Below, piece after piece: positions 9,160 to 20,180 of a DNA stretch of 64,000 nucleotides. This DNA is from Knoxdaviesia capensis (taxonomy: Eukaryota > Ascomycota > Sordariomycetes > Microascales > Gondwanamycetaceae), in NCBI GenBank assembly GCA_001510575.1, contig LNGK01000002.1:279271-343270 (forward strand). Direction: 5' to 3'. Every line of letters starts with the position of its first letter. The first letter of the stretch is position 1. The notes below the pieces were generated by a model that saw only the letters and a list, made by a program, of their open reading frames with translations, was not told the origin of the DNA and made no database searches. The translations under genes and the position numbers were made by a program.

Positions 9160-12100
9160 ATGGCGAACCGCGATGTGTCCCAGTACAAATACTCGGCAAT
9201 GTCCAACCTGGTTCTCCAGGCGGACCGTCGATTCATTACCCGAAGAACAGATGAAGCCACCGGAGACCCCGAGTCTCTTGCCGGCCGTTTGCGAATTGCC
9301 GATATGGGGTCGCGCGTCGCTGCCGAGTCTATACCGAAGCCCAAGAAGGCGTCGACTCTCGGAGCTATCGAGCGAGGTAGTCTGCAAGACGGCCGCGATA
9401 TCCTCGAACGCGAACAGCGCAAACGGAAACCCGACGCGACCCAGGGCCGGGGAATCGGCATTCTCGGAACCAGCGACCTTGTCGAGGGCATTCAGTACCG
9501 GCCACGCACAACCGAGACGCGCGCGACCTTCGATTTGATACTGACCATCGTGGCTGCCAACCTTGGAGATGTCTCCCACGATGTCGTGCGCAGTGCTGCC
9601 GATGCCGTGTTGGAGTACCTGAAGGATGATGACTTGAAGGACTTTGACAAGAAGAAGGAGATCGACGACATTCTCGGTGCTGCCTTGTCCCCGAAGGCCT
9701 TCAACGAACTCGTCAACCTCGGCAAGAAGATCACCGACTACGATGCCCAGGACGAGGACGACGAGCCCCGAGACGATGCGATGGATCTCGAGGACGGCGC
9801 TGAACTGGACGACCGCCAGGGTGTTGCCGTCACTTTCGACGATGAGGATGAAGACGATGGGCTGTTGAACGAAATCCGCGACGAGTCGTCCGACGATGAA
9901 GAGGACGAAGAGGAGGCCGGAAGCCAATCGCCGAGCGACGACGCCGCAAACGGCAAAAAGGAAGGCGCCGATGATGAAGATAACGAAATGATTCTCGACT
10001 CCGGCCCTGCAGTCTCAACAACCAAGCAAAAGAAGGACTCCAAATCCGTTCCCGCAAGAGACATCGATGCCTTCTGGCTACAAAGACACATTGGCAAGCT
10101 GTACGAGGACCCCCACGAGCAGCACGACAAGACGCAGCAGGCGCTTCGGATCCTTGCTGGCGAGGCCGCCGAGGCCGGAGGTCACGACAAGCAGCTGCGT
10201 GAGATTGAGAACGATCTGATGGAGCTGTTCGACTTTGAGCATCACGAGCTCGTCAACCTGCTGATCGAGAACCGCGAAAAGGTCGTGTGGCTTACACGTC
10301 TCGCCCGAGGTGAGAGTGAGGCCGAGAAGGCGTCTATCGAGCGTGAAATGGTATCTGAGGGCCTCCAGTGGATTTTGCACGAGCTCCACGGCAAAAAGTC
10401 AGACAAGGATGGCAAGAAGATGGAAATCAAAATGGACGTGGACAGCTCAGCTACAGGCCTCAAAGAAGCCGCCACTGAGCCCAAGACCGAACGGGCCGAC
10501 GGCGCTCTTGTAGGGGGTCTGCTGCCTCGGAAGGTGGTCAATCTCGAGAACCTCGTGTTCGACCAAGGTAACCACCTTATGACCAATCCCAAAGTGCGGT
10601 TACCAGAGAAGTCGACGAAACGTACCTTCAAGGGCTACGAGGAGATTCACGTACCGCCTCCCAAGAAGCGCAACGACCCCACCGACAAGCTCATCCCCAT
10701 CACCGAGATGCCGGAATGGTCACGCGCGCCATTCAGCACGGCCAAGTCTCTCAACCGCATCCAGTCAGAGTGCTACCCGTCCGCGTTCGAGGATGATGGC
10801 AACCTGCTGATCTGTGCCCCGACGGGTAGTGGAAAGACCAACGTGGCCATGCTGACGATCCTCCGCGAGATTGGCAAGCACCGCGATCCGGAATCTGGCA
10901 CGATCGACCTCGACTCGTTCAAGATTGTCTACATTGCGCCGTTGAAGGCCCTGGTGCAGGAGCAGGTTGGAAATTTTGGCAAGCGGCTGGAACCCTACGG
11001 CATTCGCGTGTCCGAGCTGACGGGAGACCGTCAGCTCACCAAGCAGCAGATCTCCGAGACGCAGATCATTGTGACTACTCCAGAGAAGTGGGACGTTATC
11101 ACGCGCAAAGCCACCGATCTCAGCTACACCAGCCTAGTCCGACTGATCATCATCGATGAGATCCATCTTCTTCACGACGACCGTGGCCCGGTCATCGAGA
11201 GCATTGTCAGCCGAACCATCCGCAAGACCGAGCAGTCGGGCGAGCCGGTGCGCATTGTCGGACTCTCGGCCACGCTGCCGAACTACCGCGACGTGGCAAG
11301 CTTCCTGCGGGTTGACCCCAAGACCGGCCTCTTCCACTTCGACGGCTCTTACCGGCCCTGCCCGCTGAAGCAGGAGTTTATCGGTGTCACCGACCGCAAG
11401 CCCATCAAGCAGCTGAAGATCATGAACGATGTGTGCTACAACAAGGTGCTGGAGCATGTTGGTGCCAACCATAACCAGATGCTCATCTTTGTGCATTCGC
11501 GCAAGGAAACGGCCAAGACGGCCCGGTATATCCGGGACAAGGCACTAGAGCTCGACACCATCAACCAGATCCTGCGCCACGATGCGGGAAGTCGCGAGGT
11601 GTTGAACGATGCGGTTGGCCAGACCACGGACAAGGACCTGAAAGACCTCCTGCCGTACGGCTTCGGTATTCATCATGCTGGTATGAGCCGGCCGGACCGC
11701 AGTGATGTTGAAGATCTGTTTGCGCGTGGAGTCATCCAGGTTCTGGTTTGCACAGCTACTCTAGCCTGGGGTGTCAACTTGCCTGCCCATACCGTGATTA
11801 TCAAGGGCACTCAGGTGTATTCGCCCGAGAAGGGCAGCTGGGTTGAGCTGAGTCCGCAGGATGTTCTGCAGATGCTGGGTCGTGCTGGAAGACCGCAATT
11901 CGACACGTACGGAGAAGGCATCATCATAACGTCTCAGACGGAGATCCAATACTACCTTTCTCTTCTCAACGAGCAGCTGCCGATCGAGAGTCAGCTTATC
12001 AGCAAGCTTGTCGACAACCTCAACGCCGAAGTTGTTCTTGGCAACGTCCGGACGCGAGACGAAGCTGTTGAATGGTTAGGATACACATACCTGTTTGTGC

Positions 12101-15100
12101 GTATGCTCCGGTCACCCGGTCTCTACCAGGTTGGCGCGGAGTATGAAGACGACGAAGCGTTAGAACAGAAGCGTGTAGATCTGATCCACTCAGCCGCCCT
12201 AATCCTACGCAAGTCGAATCTTGTCAAGTACGACGAGAAGTCAGGCAAGCTGCAGCCGACTGAGTTGGGACGAATCGCTTCACACTACTACATCACACAC
12301 GGCTCCATGGAGACATACAACAGCCTCATCCAACCGGGAATCACCACCGTCGAGCTGTTCCGTGTGTTCTCGCTCTCGGCCGAGTTCAAATACATTCCCG
12401 TGCGGCAGGATGAGAAGGTCGAGCTGGCGAAGCTCCTCTCGCGGGTGCCGATCCCCGTCAAGGAAAGCATCGAGGAGGCGCACACCAAGATCAACGTGCT
12501 CCTCCAGGCATACATCTCGCGTCTTAAGCTTGACGGCCTGGCGCTCATGGCCGATATGGTGTACGTGACGCAGTCGGCCGGGCGTATTCTGCGGGCCATT
12601 TTCGAGATAACGCTGAAGAAGGGCTGGGCCGCGGTGGCCAAGACGGCGCTGAATCTGTGCAAGATGGCCGAGAAGCGCATGTGGCCCACCATGTCGCCGC
12701 TGCGACAGTTCCCGTCGTGTCCGCGGGACGTGGTGCAAAAGGCCGAGCGTATCGAGGCGCCGTGGAGCGCGTACTTCGGCCTGGACCCTCCGCGCATGGG
12801 CGAGTTGCTGGGAATGCCGCGGGCCGGAAAGACTGTGTGCAGTCTGGTGGCCAAGTTCCCCCGGCTCGACGTCCAGGCGCAAGCCAAGCCCATCACACGG
12901 TCCCTGCTTCACGTTGAACTTTCCATCACCCCGAACTTTGAGTGGGACGCCGAAGTGCACGGCAACGCGGAGAGCTTCTGGATTCTGGTCGAGGATTGCG
13001 ACGGAGAGGATGTGTTGTTCCACGACCAGTTTCTCCTACGACAAGAGTACGCCAACTCCGAGAACAACGAGCACGTGGTCGACTTTACCGTGCCGATCAC
13101 GGAGCCGATGCCGCCTAACTACTTCATCTCCGTCATCTCGGACCGGTGGATGCACTCGGAAACCCGGCTGCCGATTGCCTTCAACAAGCTCATCCTCCCG
13201 GAGAAGTTCCCGCCCCCGACGGAACTCCTCGAGCTGCAGCCGCTGCCAGTGGCCGCCCTGAAGGCCAAGGAGTACTTTGCGCTGTATCCGGGAATGCGCA
13301 ACTTCAACCGCATCCAGACCCAAACCTTTAACTCCCTGTTCGCGACCGACCAGAATGTGCTGGTGGCTGCGCCGACCGGTAGTGGCAAGATGGTGTGTGC
13401 GGAGTTTGCGCTGCTCCGGCTGTGGTCGCAGCCAAATGCTGGCCGGGCTGTGTACATTGCTCCGTTCCAGGAGCTTGTCGATATCCGGCTCGACGACTGG
13501 ACCAAGCGGCTGTCCAAGGTGCGCGGCGGCAAGGAAATTGTCAAACTGACGGGCGAGACCACACGGGACTTGAAGCTGTTGGAGCAGGGCGACCTGATTC
13601 TGGCTACTCCCTCACAATGGGAGGTGCTCTCGCGGCAGTGGAAGCGGCGGAAGAACGTGCAGTCGGTCAAGCTGCTGATAGCCGACGAACTGCACATGCT
13701 TGGTGGTCACAACGGCTACATGTACGAGGTGATGATGTCCCGCATGCTGTACATTCGCATGCAGGCCGAGCTCCCGCTGCGCATCGTGGGACTCTCAGTG
13801 TCTCTGGCCAATGCACGAGACGTTGGAGAGTGGATTGGGGCCAAGAAGCACGAGATCTACAACTTCAGCCCGCATGTGCGTCCGGTGCCACTCGAGCTAC
13901 ACATCCAGTCGTTCACAAACCCCCATTTCCCGTCGATGATGCTGGCGATGGCGAAGCCGACGTACACGGCCATCACGCAGATGTCGTCGGACAAGCCGGC
14001 CATTGTGTTTGTGCCCAGCCGGAAGCAAACGCGAGCTACGGCTCGCGATATCCTAGCCGCAGCCTTCGTCGACGATGAGGAAGACCGCTTCCTCCATGCC
14101 GATGCCGACCAGCTGAAACGTATCCTCGAGCACATTCACGAAGAGGCGCTTGCCGAAGCCATCTCGCACGGCGTTGGCTACTACCACGAGGCGCTCAGCC
14201 AGAACGACAAGAAGATTGTCAAGCACCTGTTCGACAACGGCGCCATTCAAGTGCTGGTGGCATCGCGCGACGTGTGCTGGGAACTCGACAGCACGGCGCA
14301 CCTGGTGATTGTTATGGGCACGCAGTACTTTGAAGGCCGCGAGCACCGGTACGTCGACTACCCGATGAGCGATGTGCTGCACATGTTCGGCAAGGCCCTC
14401 AAGCAGTCGGGGGATGGGCGCGGCCGCGGCGTGCTCATGGCGGCGGCGGCGAAGCGGGAGTACTTCAAGAAGTTCCTCAACGAGGCGCTGCCGGTCGAGT
14501 CGCACGTGCACAACTACTTGCACGACGCCTTCGTGACGGAGGTCAGCACAAAGATGATTGAGTCGGTCGACGACGCCATCAACTGGACGACGTTCTCGTT
14601 CTTCTACCGGCGGCTGCTGGCCAACCCGAGCTACTACAGCCTGACGGACACCAGCCACGACGGGCTGAGCACGTTCATCTCGGACCTGGTGGAGACGACG
14701 ATCCAGGAGCTCGCGGAGGCCAAGATCATCGACTTTGACGAGGAGGACGGGTCGGTGTCGCCGCAGAACGCGGCGATGATCGCGGCCTACTACAACATCT
14801 CGTACGTGACGATGCAGACGTTCCTGCTCTCGCTGCACGCGCGCACCAAGCTGAAGGGCATGCTGGAGATTGTGACGTCGGCGACGGAGTTCGAGGCGAT
14901 CCAGACGCGGCGCCACGAGGAGCCGCTGCTGCGGCGCATCGCCAGCCTGGTGCCGGTGCACATGGCCGATGCCGACGTGTCGTCGCCGCACTTCAAGGCG
15001 TTTGTGCTCCTGCAGGCGCACTTCTCGCGCATGCAGCTGCCGATTGACCTCGCCAAGGACCAGGAGGTGGTGCTGTTGCGGGTGCTGGCCATGTTGAGCG

Positions 15101-15891
15101 CTGCGGTCGATATTCTATCGTCCGAGGGCCATCTGAACGCGATGAATGCCATGGAGATGTCGCAGATGGTGGTGCAGGCGATGTGGGATCGCGATAGTCC
15201 GCTGAAGCAGATTCCACACTTTTCGCCTGAGGTGGTCAAGGTGGTGAACCAAGCTGGGTACGTGTCTCTCTCCAATACTCATCTAGTGACTACGAATACT
15301 AACTGTCTCTATCCCACGCACAGAATCAAGGACGTCTTCGACTTCATGGAGGCCATCGACCCCGACGCGCCCAACAGCGCCAAGCTGATCAAGAGCCTGG
15401 GCCTCTCCAAGAGCCAGCTGATCGACGTGGCCAACTTCACCAACGACAAGTACCCGGACATCGAGATGGAGCACGAAGTGGCGGACGCCGACGACATCCG
15501 CGCGGGCGAGCCGGCCTACATCAACGTGACGATCCAGCGGCAGGCCGACGACGAGTCGGACGAGGAGGAGGATGCCGGTGCGGGCGACTATGACGCCACC
15601 GTGCACGCGCCGTTCTACCCGGCCACCAAGATGGAGAACTGGTGGCTGGTGGTCGGCGAAGAGAGCTCCAAAAGCCTGCTGGCCATCAAGCGCGTGACCA
15701 TCACCAAGCGGCTGGCCACCAAGCTAGAGTTCACGGTGCCGACGGCCGGCGAGCACCGGCTGAAGCTGTACTTGATGAGCGATAGCTATGTCGGTGTCGA
15801 CCAGGAGCAGGAGTTTGAGGTGACTGTTGCGGAGGGGATGGATGTGGACGAGGACGAGGATGAGGATGAGGAGGATGAAGACGAGGAGTAA
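9160..15891 (+). CDS. BRR2: U5 snRNP RNA helicase BRR2 (DEIH-box, Ski2-like)
   Basis: Predicted exons 9160-15257 and 15324-15891 give 2222 codons (2221 aa), the usual Brr2 length. Two helicase cassettes are visible. The N-terminal active one has Walker A APTGSGKT near residue 553, DEIH near 665 and SATLPN. The C-terminal degenerate one has APTGSGKM near 1404, DELH near 1508 and VGLSVSLAN in place of SAT. Each cassette is followed by a Sec63-like region. The N-terminus (MANRDVSQYKYSAMSNLVLQ) matches the Brr2 family, and acidic linkers (DDEEDEEEAG) and an Asp/Glu-rich tail are present. Brr2 unwinds U4/U6 during spliceosome activation in the nucleus. The 66-nt intron is in frame and free of stops, so it could be missed; its donor is GTACGT, TACTAAC is at 15297-15303 and the acceptor is CACAG. 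Confidence 0.97.
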   Translation: MANRDVSQYKYSAMSNLVLQADRRFITRRTDEATGDPESLAGRLRIADMGSRVAAESIPKPKKASTLGAIERGSLQDGRDILEREQRKRKPDATQGRGIGILGTSDLVEGIQYRPRTTETRATFDLILTIVAANLGDVSHDVVRSAADAVLEYLKDDDLKDFDKKKEIDDILGAALSPKAFNELVNLGKKITDYDAQDEDDEPRDDAMDLEDGAELDDRQGVAVTFDDEDEDDGLLNEIRDESSDDEEDEEEAGSQSPSDDAANGKKEGADDEDNEMILDSGPAVSTTKQKKDSKSVPARDIDAFWLQRHIGKLYEDPHEQHDKTQQALRILAGEAAEAGGHDKQLREIENDLMELFDFEHHELVNLLIENREKVVWLTRLARGESEAEKASIEREMVSEGLQWILHELHGKKSDKDGKKMEIKMDVDSSATGLKEAATEPKTERADGALVGGLLPRKVVNLENLVFDQGNHLMTNPKVRLPEKSTKRTFKGYEEIHVPPPKKRNDPTDKLIPITEMPEWSRAPFSTAKSLNRIQSECYPSAFEDDGNLLICAPTGSGKTNVAMLTILREIGKHRDPESGTIDLDSFKIVYIAPLKALVQEQVGNFGKRLEPYGIRVSELTGDRQLTKQQISETQIIVTTPEKWDVITRKATDLSYTSLVRLIIIDEIHLLHDDRGPVIESIVSRTIRKTEQSGEPVRIVGLSATLPNYRDVASFLRVDPKTGLFHFDGSYRPCPLKQEFIGVTDRKPIKQLKIMNDVCYNKVLEHVGANHNQMLIFVHSRKETAKTARYIRDKALELDTINQILRHDAGSREVLNDAVGQTTDKDLKDLLPYGFGIHHAGMSRPDRSDVEDLFARGVIQVLVCTATLAWGVNLPAHTVIIKGTQVYSPEKGSWVELSPQDVLQMLGRAGRPQFDTYGEGIIITSQTEIQYYLSLLNEQLPIESQLISKLVDNLNAEVVLGNVRTRDEAVEWLGYTYLFVRMLRSPGLYQVGAEYEDDEALEQKRVDLIHSAALILRKSNLVKYDEKSGKLQPTELGRIASHYYITHGSMETYNSLIQPGITTVELFRVFSLSAEFKYIPVRQDEKVELAKLLSRVPIPVKESIEEAHTKINVLLQAYISRLKLDGLALMADMVYVTQSAGRILRAIFEITLKKGWAAVAKTALNLCKMAEKRMWPTMSPLRQFPSCPRDVVQKAERIEAPWSAYFGLDPPRMGELLGMPRAGKTVCSLVAKFPRLDVQAQAKPITRSLLHVELSITPNFEWDAEVHGNAESFWILVEDCDGEDVLFHDQFLLRQEYANSENNEHVVDFTVPITEPMPPNYFISVISDRWMHSETRLPIAFNKLILPEKFPPPTELLELQPLPVAALKAKEYFALYPGMRNFNRIQTQTFNSLFATDQNVLVAAPTGSGKMVCAEFALLRLWSQPNAGRAVYIAPFQELVDIRLDDWTKRLSKVRGGKEIVKLTGETTRDLKLLEQGDLILATPSQWEVLSRQWKRRKNVQSVKLLIADELHMLGGHNGYMYEVMMSRMLYIRMQAELPLRIVGLSVSLANARDVGEWIGAKKHEIYNFSPHVRPVPLELHIQSFTNPHFPSMMLAMAKPTYTAITQMSSDKPAIVFVPSRKQTRATARDILAAAFVDDEEDRFLHADADQLKRILEHIHEEALAEAISHGVGYYHEALSQNDKKIVKHLFDNGAIQVLVASRDVCWELDSTAHLVIVMGTQYFEGREHRYVDYPMSDVLHMFGKALKQSGDGRGRGVLMAAAAKREYFKKFLNEALPVESHVHNYLHDAFVTEVSTKMIESVDDAINWTTFSFFYRRLLANPSYYSLTDTSHDGLSTFISDLVETTIQELAEAKIIDFDEEDGSVSPQNAAMIAAYYNISYVTMQTFLLSLHARTKLKGMLEIVTSATEFEAIQTRRHEEPLLRRIASLVPVHMADADVSSPHFKAFVLLQAHFSRMQLPIDLAKDQEVVLLRVLAMLSAAVDILSSEGHLNAMNAMEMSQMVVQAMWDRDSPLKQIPHFSPEVVKVVNQAGYVSLSNTHLVTTNTNCLYPTHRIKDVFDFMEAIDPDAPNSAKLIKSLGLSKSQLIDVANFTNDKYPDIEMEHEVADADDIRAGEPAYINVTIQRQADDESDEEEDAGAGDYDATVHAPFYPATKMENWWLVVGEESSKSLLAIKRVTITKRLATKLEFTVPTAGEHRLKLYLMSDSYVGVDQEQEFEVTVAEGMDVDEDEDEDEEDEDEE
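15258..15323 (+). other. In-frame 66-nt intron in BRR2
   Basis: GTACGT donor, perfect TACTAAC branch site 20 nt before the CACAG acceptor. The length is divisible by three and there is no stop codon. Removing it joins NQAG to IKDVFDF, a smooth family-like reading. Retaining it inserts a polar 22-residue stretch. Confidence 0.85.
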
Positions 15892-16068
15892 AAGCGTCGT
15901 CTTGCCCATGTATCTTCAGTCTATTTTCGGTTGCTCTTTTTTTACTTAGAGATGGTTGTTTACACTCTACATGCATTGGTTTCAATGAATCCTCAGATGA
16001 TGTCAAAGTGAAGCTATCTACACCTCCTCGCAGTTGTTTTCTTCGGCCACCTGTCCGCAGCTGTCCGG

Positions 16069-16096
16069 CAGATGTCACCAGATGTCACCAGATGTC
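16069..16096. repeat. 10-bp tandem repeat, 2.8 copies
   Basis: The unit CAGATGTCAC occurs twice, followed by a partial third copy CAGATGTC, about 180 bp after the BRR2 stop codon. No function is apparent. Confidence 0.7.
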
Positions 16097-17386
16097 CGCG
16101 CCTATCCCTCCCGAACCCACCAAGAAGAAAAAGAACAAGAAAAAGAAAAAACACTTCCGACCATTTCTGCAGACCACAGTGGAGAACCTCTTACAACGAA
16201 ATACAAACGACAGCAGGCCGGAGAAAGAAGAGGGGAGGAAAAGAATCAACAAAAACTGCCATTGGGGGATATGCGAGTGGCTGGGACCCAAGTGGAACTG
16301 GCCGTCAAATCGGGGTGTGAGATATGTGCAGCTGGGCAATAATACACGCAGAAAGCGGCGATATAGGCAGGGGAACAGGCGATGCAGAAAAGAGGAAAAA
16401 TAAAATAAATAAATTTCAAAAAGGAAGAGGCGGGGCCGTCGTTACTTCGTTCACCCACGACTTTCACACACCCAAACATCCTCCTCCGATCATCTGTTCT
16501 TTGTGATTCGATCGAGGTTTGATGATGATCCAATGAGCTCCAATTACACATCGAATAACACGACTGTTGACACGTACTGTGTGTGTTCAGGTGGTGACAC
16601 TGTCTATAGACACTGTAGATAAAGTACCTGGCTTTTAAAATCTGTACACCGCTGAGGCAATGGCCCACGCATTACCGCCAACAGACTTCTGCCCGGTACT
16701 CCTCCAGCCCGCCCAGCCAATCAGAAGCCTACCGAACCACCGTCCCAGCCGGGGTCTTCTATATTAGCATCCACGCACTGTCTCACACTGTCCTCACCAC
16801 GGCCAATATACCCCGGAGCTACACAGTGGCCGGCGTATAAGCTTTCACGGAGTACATACGATCAATCTCTCTTCTCTGCCCCCGTTAATGAGCCTGGTGC
16901 AAAAGAGTGGTGGAAGACACAATCGAACTTCCGTTCTTTCCTTTGTCTCGCTGGTCCAGGTTTTCCGCTCTTGCCCGGTTTCCGTCCTGGCCTGCACCTT
17001 CCTCTGGCAATTGCAATTTTTGCCCTCATAAACTTTTCCCTTCAAGAAACGAGAATTCCTTTTTTCTTTCTTTTTTTCTCTTTTTCTTATTCATCCACCT
17101 TCACCATCATCGTCACCTATCTTCTTCTTCCTTTTTAATCCTCACTTCGTATTTTTCTCTTGCCCCTATTCTCATCCGATTTTTGCTGATTTTTCCCGGG
17201 CCTTCTTAACCCAGATTCATCAACTCTGATTTTCTTTGTCATCAGGCGCTGTGGTTAATTTTTATTTTATTTTATTTTTTTCGGGCCTATGTTTTTCTTC
17301 CCCCGGTCTCTTTTTTGTCCTGCCCACCTCAATATCGCAACAAACCGTCTGCGCGCAAGTTTCGCCAACGTCCACATACACACACA

Positions 17387-17400
17387 ATCGACGCGTCGAT
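17387..17400. promoter_or_regulatory. 14-bp palindrome ATCGACGCGTCGAT
   Basis: A perfect inverted repeat centred on ACGCGT, about 500 bp upstream of the PWWP gene start. It could be an MBF-type site or a dimeric factor site. The sequence is observed; function is inference. Confidence 0.35.
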
Positions 17401-17896
17401 AACCGCGCTGATCAATTTGTTCAAACTCGTTCTATTTCCTTCCTCCTCTTCCTCCTCTCATAGCTCCGTTAAACTTCCTCTTTCTCTTCTATCCTCGCAT
17501 TTATCTTCTTGCTTTGGTTGTTTGCTGTGAACAACTTCAATCAAGTCTTTCAGGGTTCAGTCGTCGACTCGAAGCATTCCTATTTGCTCTCTGCCTCCCA
17601 TTGACGCACGTCTTTTTTTTTCTGCTGTTCGCGTGTTACTACGCTTAAAGGGGGCCCACTCGTCATTTTTTTTGGCTTCCGTGTATTTTTCCACTTCTTT
17701 TTTTCCTCTCCAATTTCCAGTTGCTGGAGTTGTTTCTTCCATCATCATCATCCTCGAAACCCTCGAATCCCGATCATCCATTTCCATCGACTTTTGCCGC
17801 TGTAATTGGGGCGGAGAAGCCACTTATTCATCTCTGATATCTCGCTTTCGAGTGTCTCCCACTCTTTCTCTTTTCTTTCCACACAACTCTTTCGCA

Positions 17897-20180
17897 ATGG
17901 CTTCCGATAAGCCCACCGAGAAGGTCGACGCTGACACCGTCGCAGACGCCCCCGAGTCGGACGTGAAGTCCAAGGCCGACGCCGAAACCGCTGCTGGTGA
18001 GAACGAGATCCGAACAGCTTTTGCTTGATCCTTTTTTTTTGCAATTGCCTTCCTGCATCGATCAACTCGTCCATGTCGTGATTGCTTGCGGCTCTAGAAG
18101 CTTGGGGTTCGCTTCACAGGCATCACTGTGGACAATATCACGCGCCGTGCGCCAGTGCTCTCTTCCATCTTCTACCATCTCTGTTCATCCAGACGCGCAT
18201 CCATAACACTCTCTCTGCGTCTCCCGTTCGTCAATTGAGATCAAGTTAGACTAACCGTTTGCTTCTGCCTGTTTACCACGTATAGCCGATGACTCTGAAA
18301 TCAATGACAAGCCCACCGATGACACCGTGAAGGAGAATGACGGCGAAGATGCCGGCGAAGCCTCGGACGATGGCGCTGCCAACGGCGCCGATGAGCCGGC
18401 CACTGCCTCGACCAAGAACTCCAAGTCGAGCAAGTCGCGCCGCAAGTCCGGAAACACCGATTTGAAACGCAAACTGTCCAAGAAGAACTCTCGTCCCAAG
18501 CTGCTGAACCTGGAGGCTCAACCCGGCGACCACTTTCTCGTCAAGCTGAAGGGCTTCCCGCCGTGGCCGGCCATTGTCTGCGACGAGGCCATGCTTCCCC
18601 AGAGCCTGCTTGATTCACGTCCGGTGAGCGCGAAGCGCGCCGATGGCTCGTATCGTGAGGACTATGCCGACGGTGGCAAGCGCATGAATGACCGCACATT
18701 CCCGGTGATGTACTTGTACACAAATGAATTGTGAGTACCCGTCTTTCTGGTCTTGTTTTATCTTTTGAATCCCCTTGCAAATGTTCGTGTTTTTGCTGTC
18801 ATGTGGTGATTCCATCCGTTTTTCAATCATTTCCCGTCCTTTGCCTCATGCATACTCACGCAAACATGTTTCCATAATCTAGTGGCTGGGTTCCCAACGG
18901 GTCCCTGTCTGAGCTCTCTGCCGAGAAGGCTCAAGAATCCATTGTCGACAAGATGCGCAAAGACCTCCAGGCTGCCTATGAACTGGCTGCCGAAAGCAAC
19001 GATCTCGATTTCTACAAGGATGTCCTCCAGCGATTTGTCGAGGAGGCTGAGCAGAAGCGCCAGGCTGCCGAGGATGCCGCTGCCGCCAAGGCCGCGCAAA
19101 AGGCCAAGCGGTTGTCGACCACCGCCAAGCGCCTGAGCATGCAGTACTCGATGGAGTCGGGCGACGAGGAGGCCGACACGCCTGCAAAGAAGGCCAAGAA
19201 GTCGAACAAGTCGCGGAAATCGTCGGGTGCCTACGATACCGAGAACGACGACGTCCTGATGGACGACGCTGCCGACGATGAGACTCCCGCGAAGGGCCGG
19301 TCAAAGAAGCGCAAGGCTGATGACGAGTCTTCTGTGAGTTTTCCTTCGTTCGCCCTAGTAGTACTGGGGGGGGGTTCTCTTTAACTAACCCTCCATCTTC
19401 TTTTATAGTCGATCCAACGGTCGGACTCGGTTAAGAAGCCGAAGATTAAGCTCACTACGAATTCCACACCGAAGGCCGCCAACGGGTCGGCCAAGAAGTC
19501 CGATGTCAAGAAGACCAAGAAGGCGGCGGCCATCCCTGCCGACCTCGGCGGCAGCGCCGAGGACCGATACAACCGCAAGGTGGTACGTGTTTCCGACCTT
19601 TCCTACTGTCATGTCCTACCTCTTTGGCTGTCCAGTACTAACTCCCTCTGTAGAAGCAAGTTCTGTTCTTCCGCCATCAGCTGCAGAAAGGCCTGCTCAC
19701 CCGTGACCAAGAACCCAAGGAGGACGAGATGAAGGCCATGAGCGGCTTCATCGCCAAACTCGAGGGTCTGCACGATCTAGAGGTCAGCGTGATCCGCGCC
19801 ACCAAGATCAACAAGGTGCTCAAGGCCATTTTGAAGCTGTCGGCCATCCCCCGCGAGGAGGAGTTCAGCTTCAAGAGCCGCTCGCAGGTGCTCCTGGACA
19901 AGTGGAACAAGCAGCTGGCGCTGGAGCCGGCCGCGGGCGAGAACGGCGTGAACGGCGACTCCAAGGAGTCCAAGACCAAGTCCAACGGCGTCAAGGCCGA
20001 CTCTGAGGACAAGGCTGACAAGTCGGGAGACGAGGCCAAGGATTCGGAAGACGTTGACAAGGCTGCCGAGGAGGTATGAACTGTCCTTCCCCATGTCGCA
20101 ATTTTTGCATTCGCGTCTTATTCAGTGCACTCTAACCCTTCGTTTCTCTCTCGTCGCATCAGGTCACCGCCGAAGAGTAA
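17897..20180 (+). CDS. PWWP-domain chromatin protein with C-terminal helical domain
   Basis: Six exons (17897-17996, 18286-18730, 18883-19333, 19409-19582, 19654-20073, 20163-20180) give 536 codons (535 aa). The first intron is long (289 nt) and the last exon holds only VTAEE and the stop. Residues 1-110 are acidic and basic low complexity (TKNSKSSKSRRKSG). A PWWP domain lies at about 112-200 (GDHFLVKLKGFPPWPAIVCD), a fold that reads methylated histone H3 tails (H3K36me or H4K20me) and DNA. A charged middle with nuclear-localisation-like clusters (KKAKKSNKSRKS, GRSKKRKADDE) follows. Residues about 391-485 are helical (KQVLFFRHQLQKGLLTRDQE, VIRATKINKVLKAILKLSAI) and resemble the TFIIS N-terminal/LEDGF integrase-binding-like fold. 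The likely role is chromatin-linked transcription, comparable to yeast Ioc4 or fission-yeast Pdp proteins. The exact orthologue is uncertain. Confidence 0.88.

Larger units (their letters stand above)
15892..17896. other. 2-kb intergenic region BRR2 / PWWP gene
   Basis: The BRR2 3' flank is followed by a long region without supported genes. From about 16900 the plus strand becomes strongly T/C-rich, typical of a long fungal leader for the PWWP gene. Also present are a 10-bp tandem repeat (16069-16096), a cluster of CACTGT words (about 16575-16795) and a 14-bp palindrome containing ACGCGT (17387-17400). Confidence 0.5.

Noticed and set aside
12280..15021. Long minus-strand frames (up to 322 codons) opposite BRR2
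   Set aside because: Same codon-bias shadow effect; the plus strand encodes conserved Brr2 throughout.
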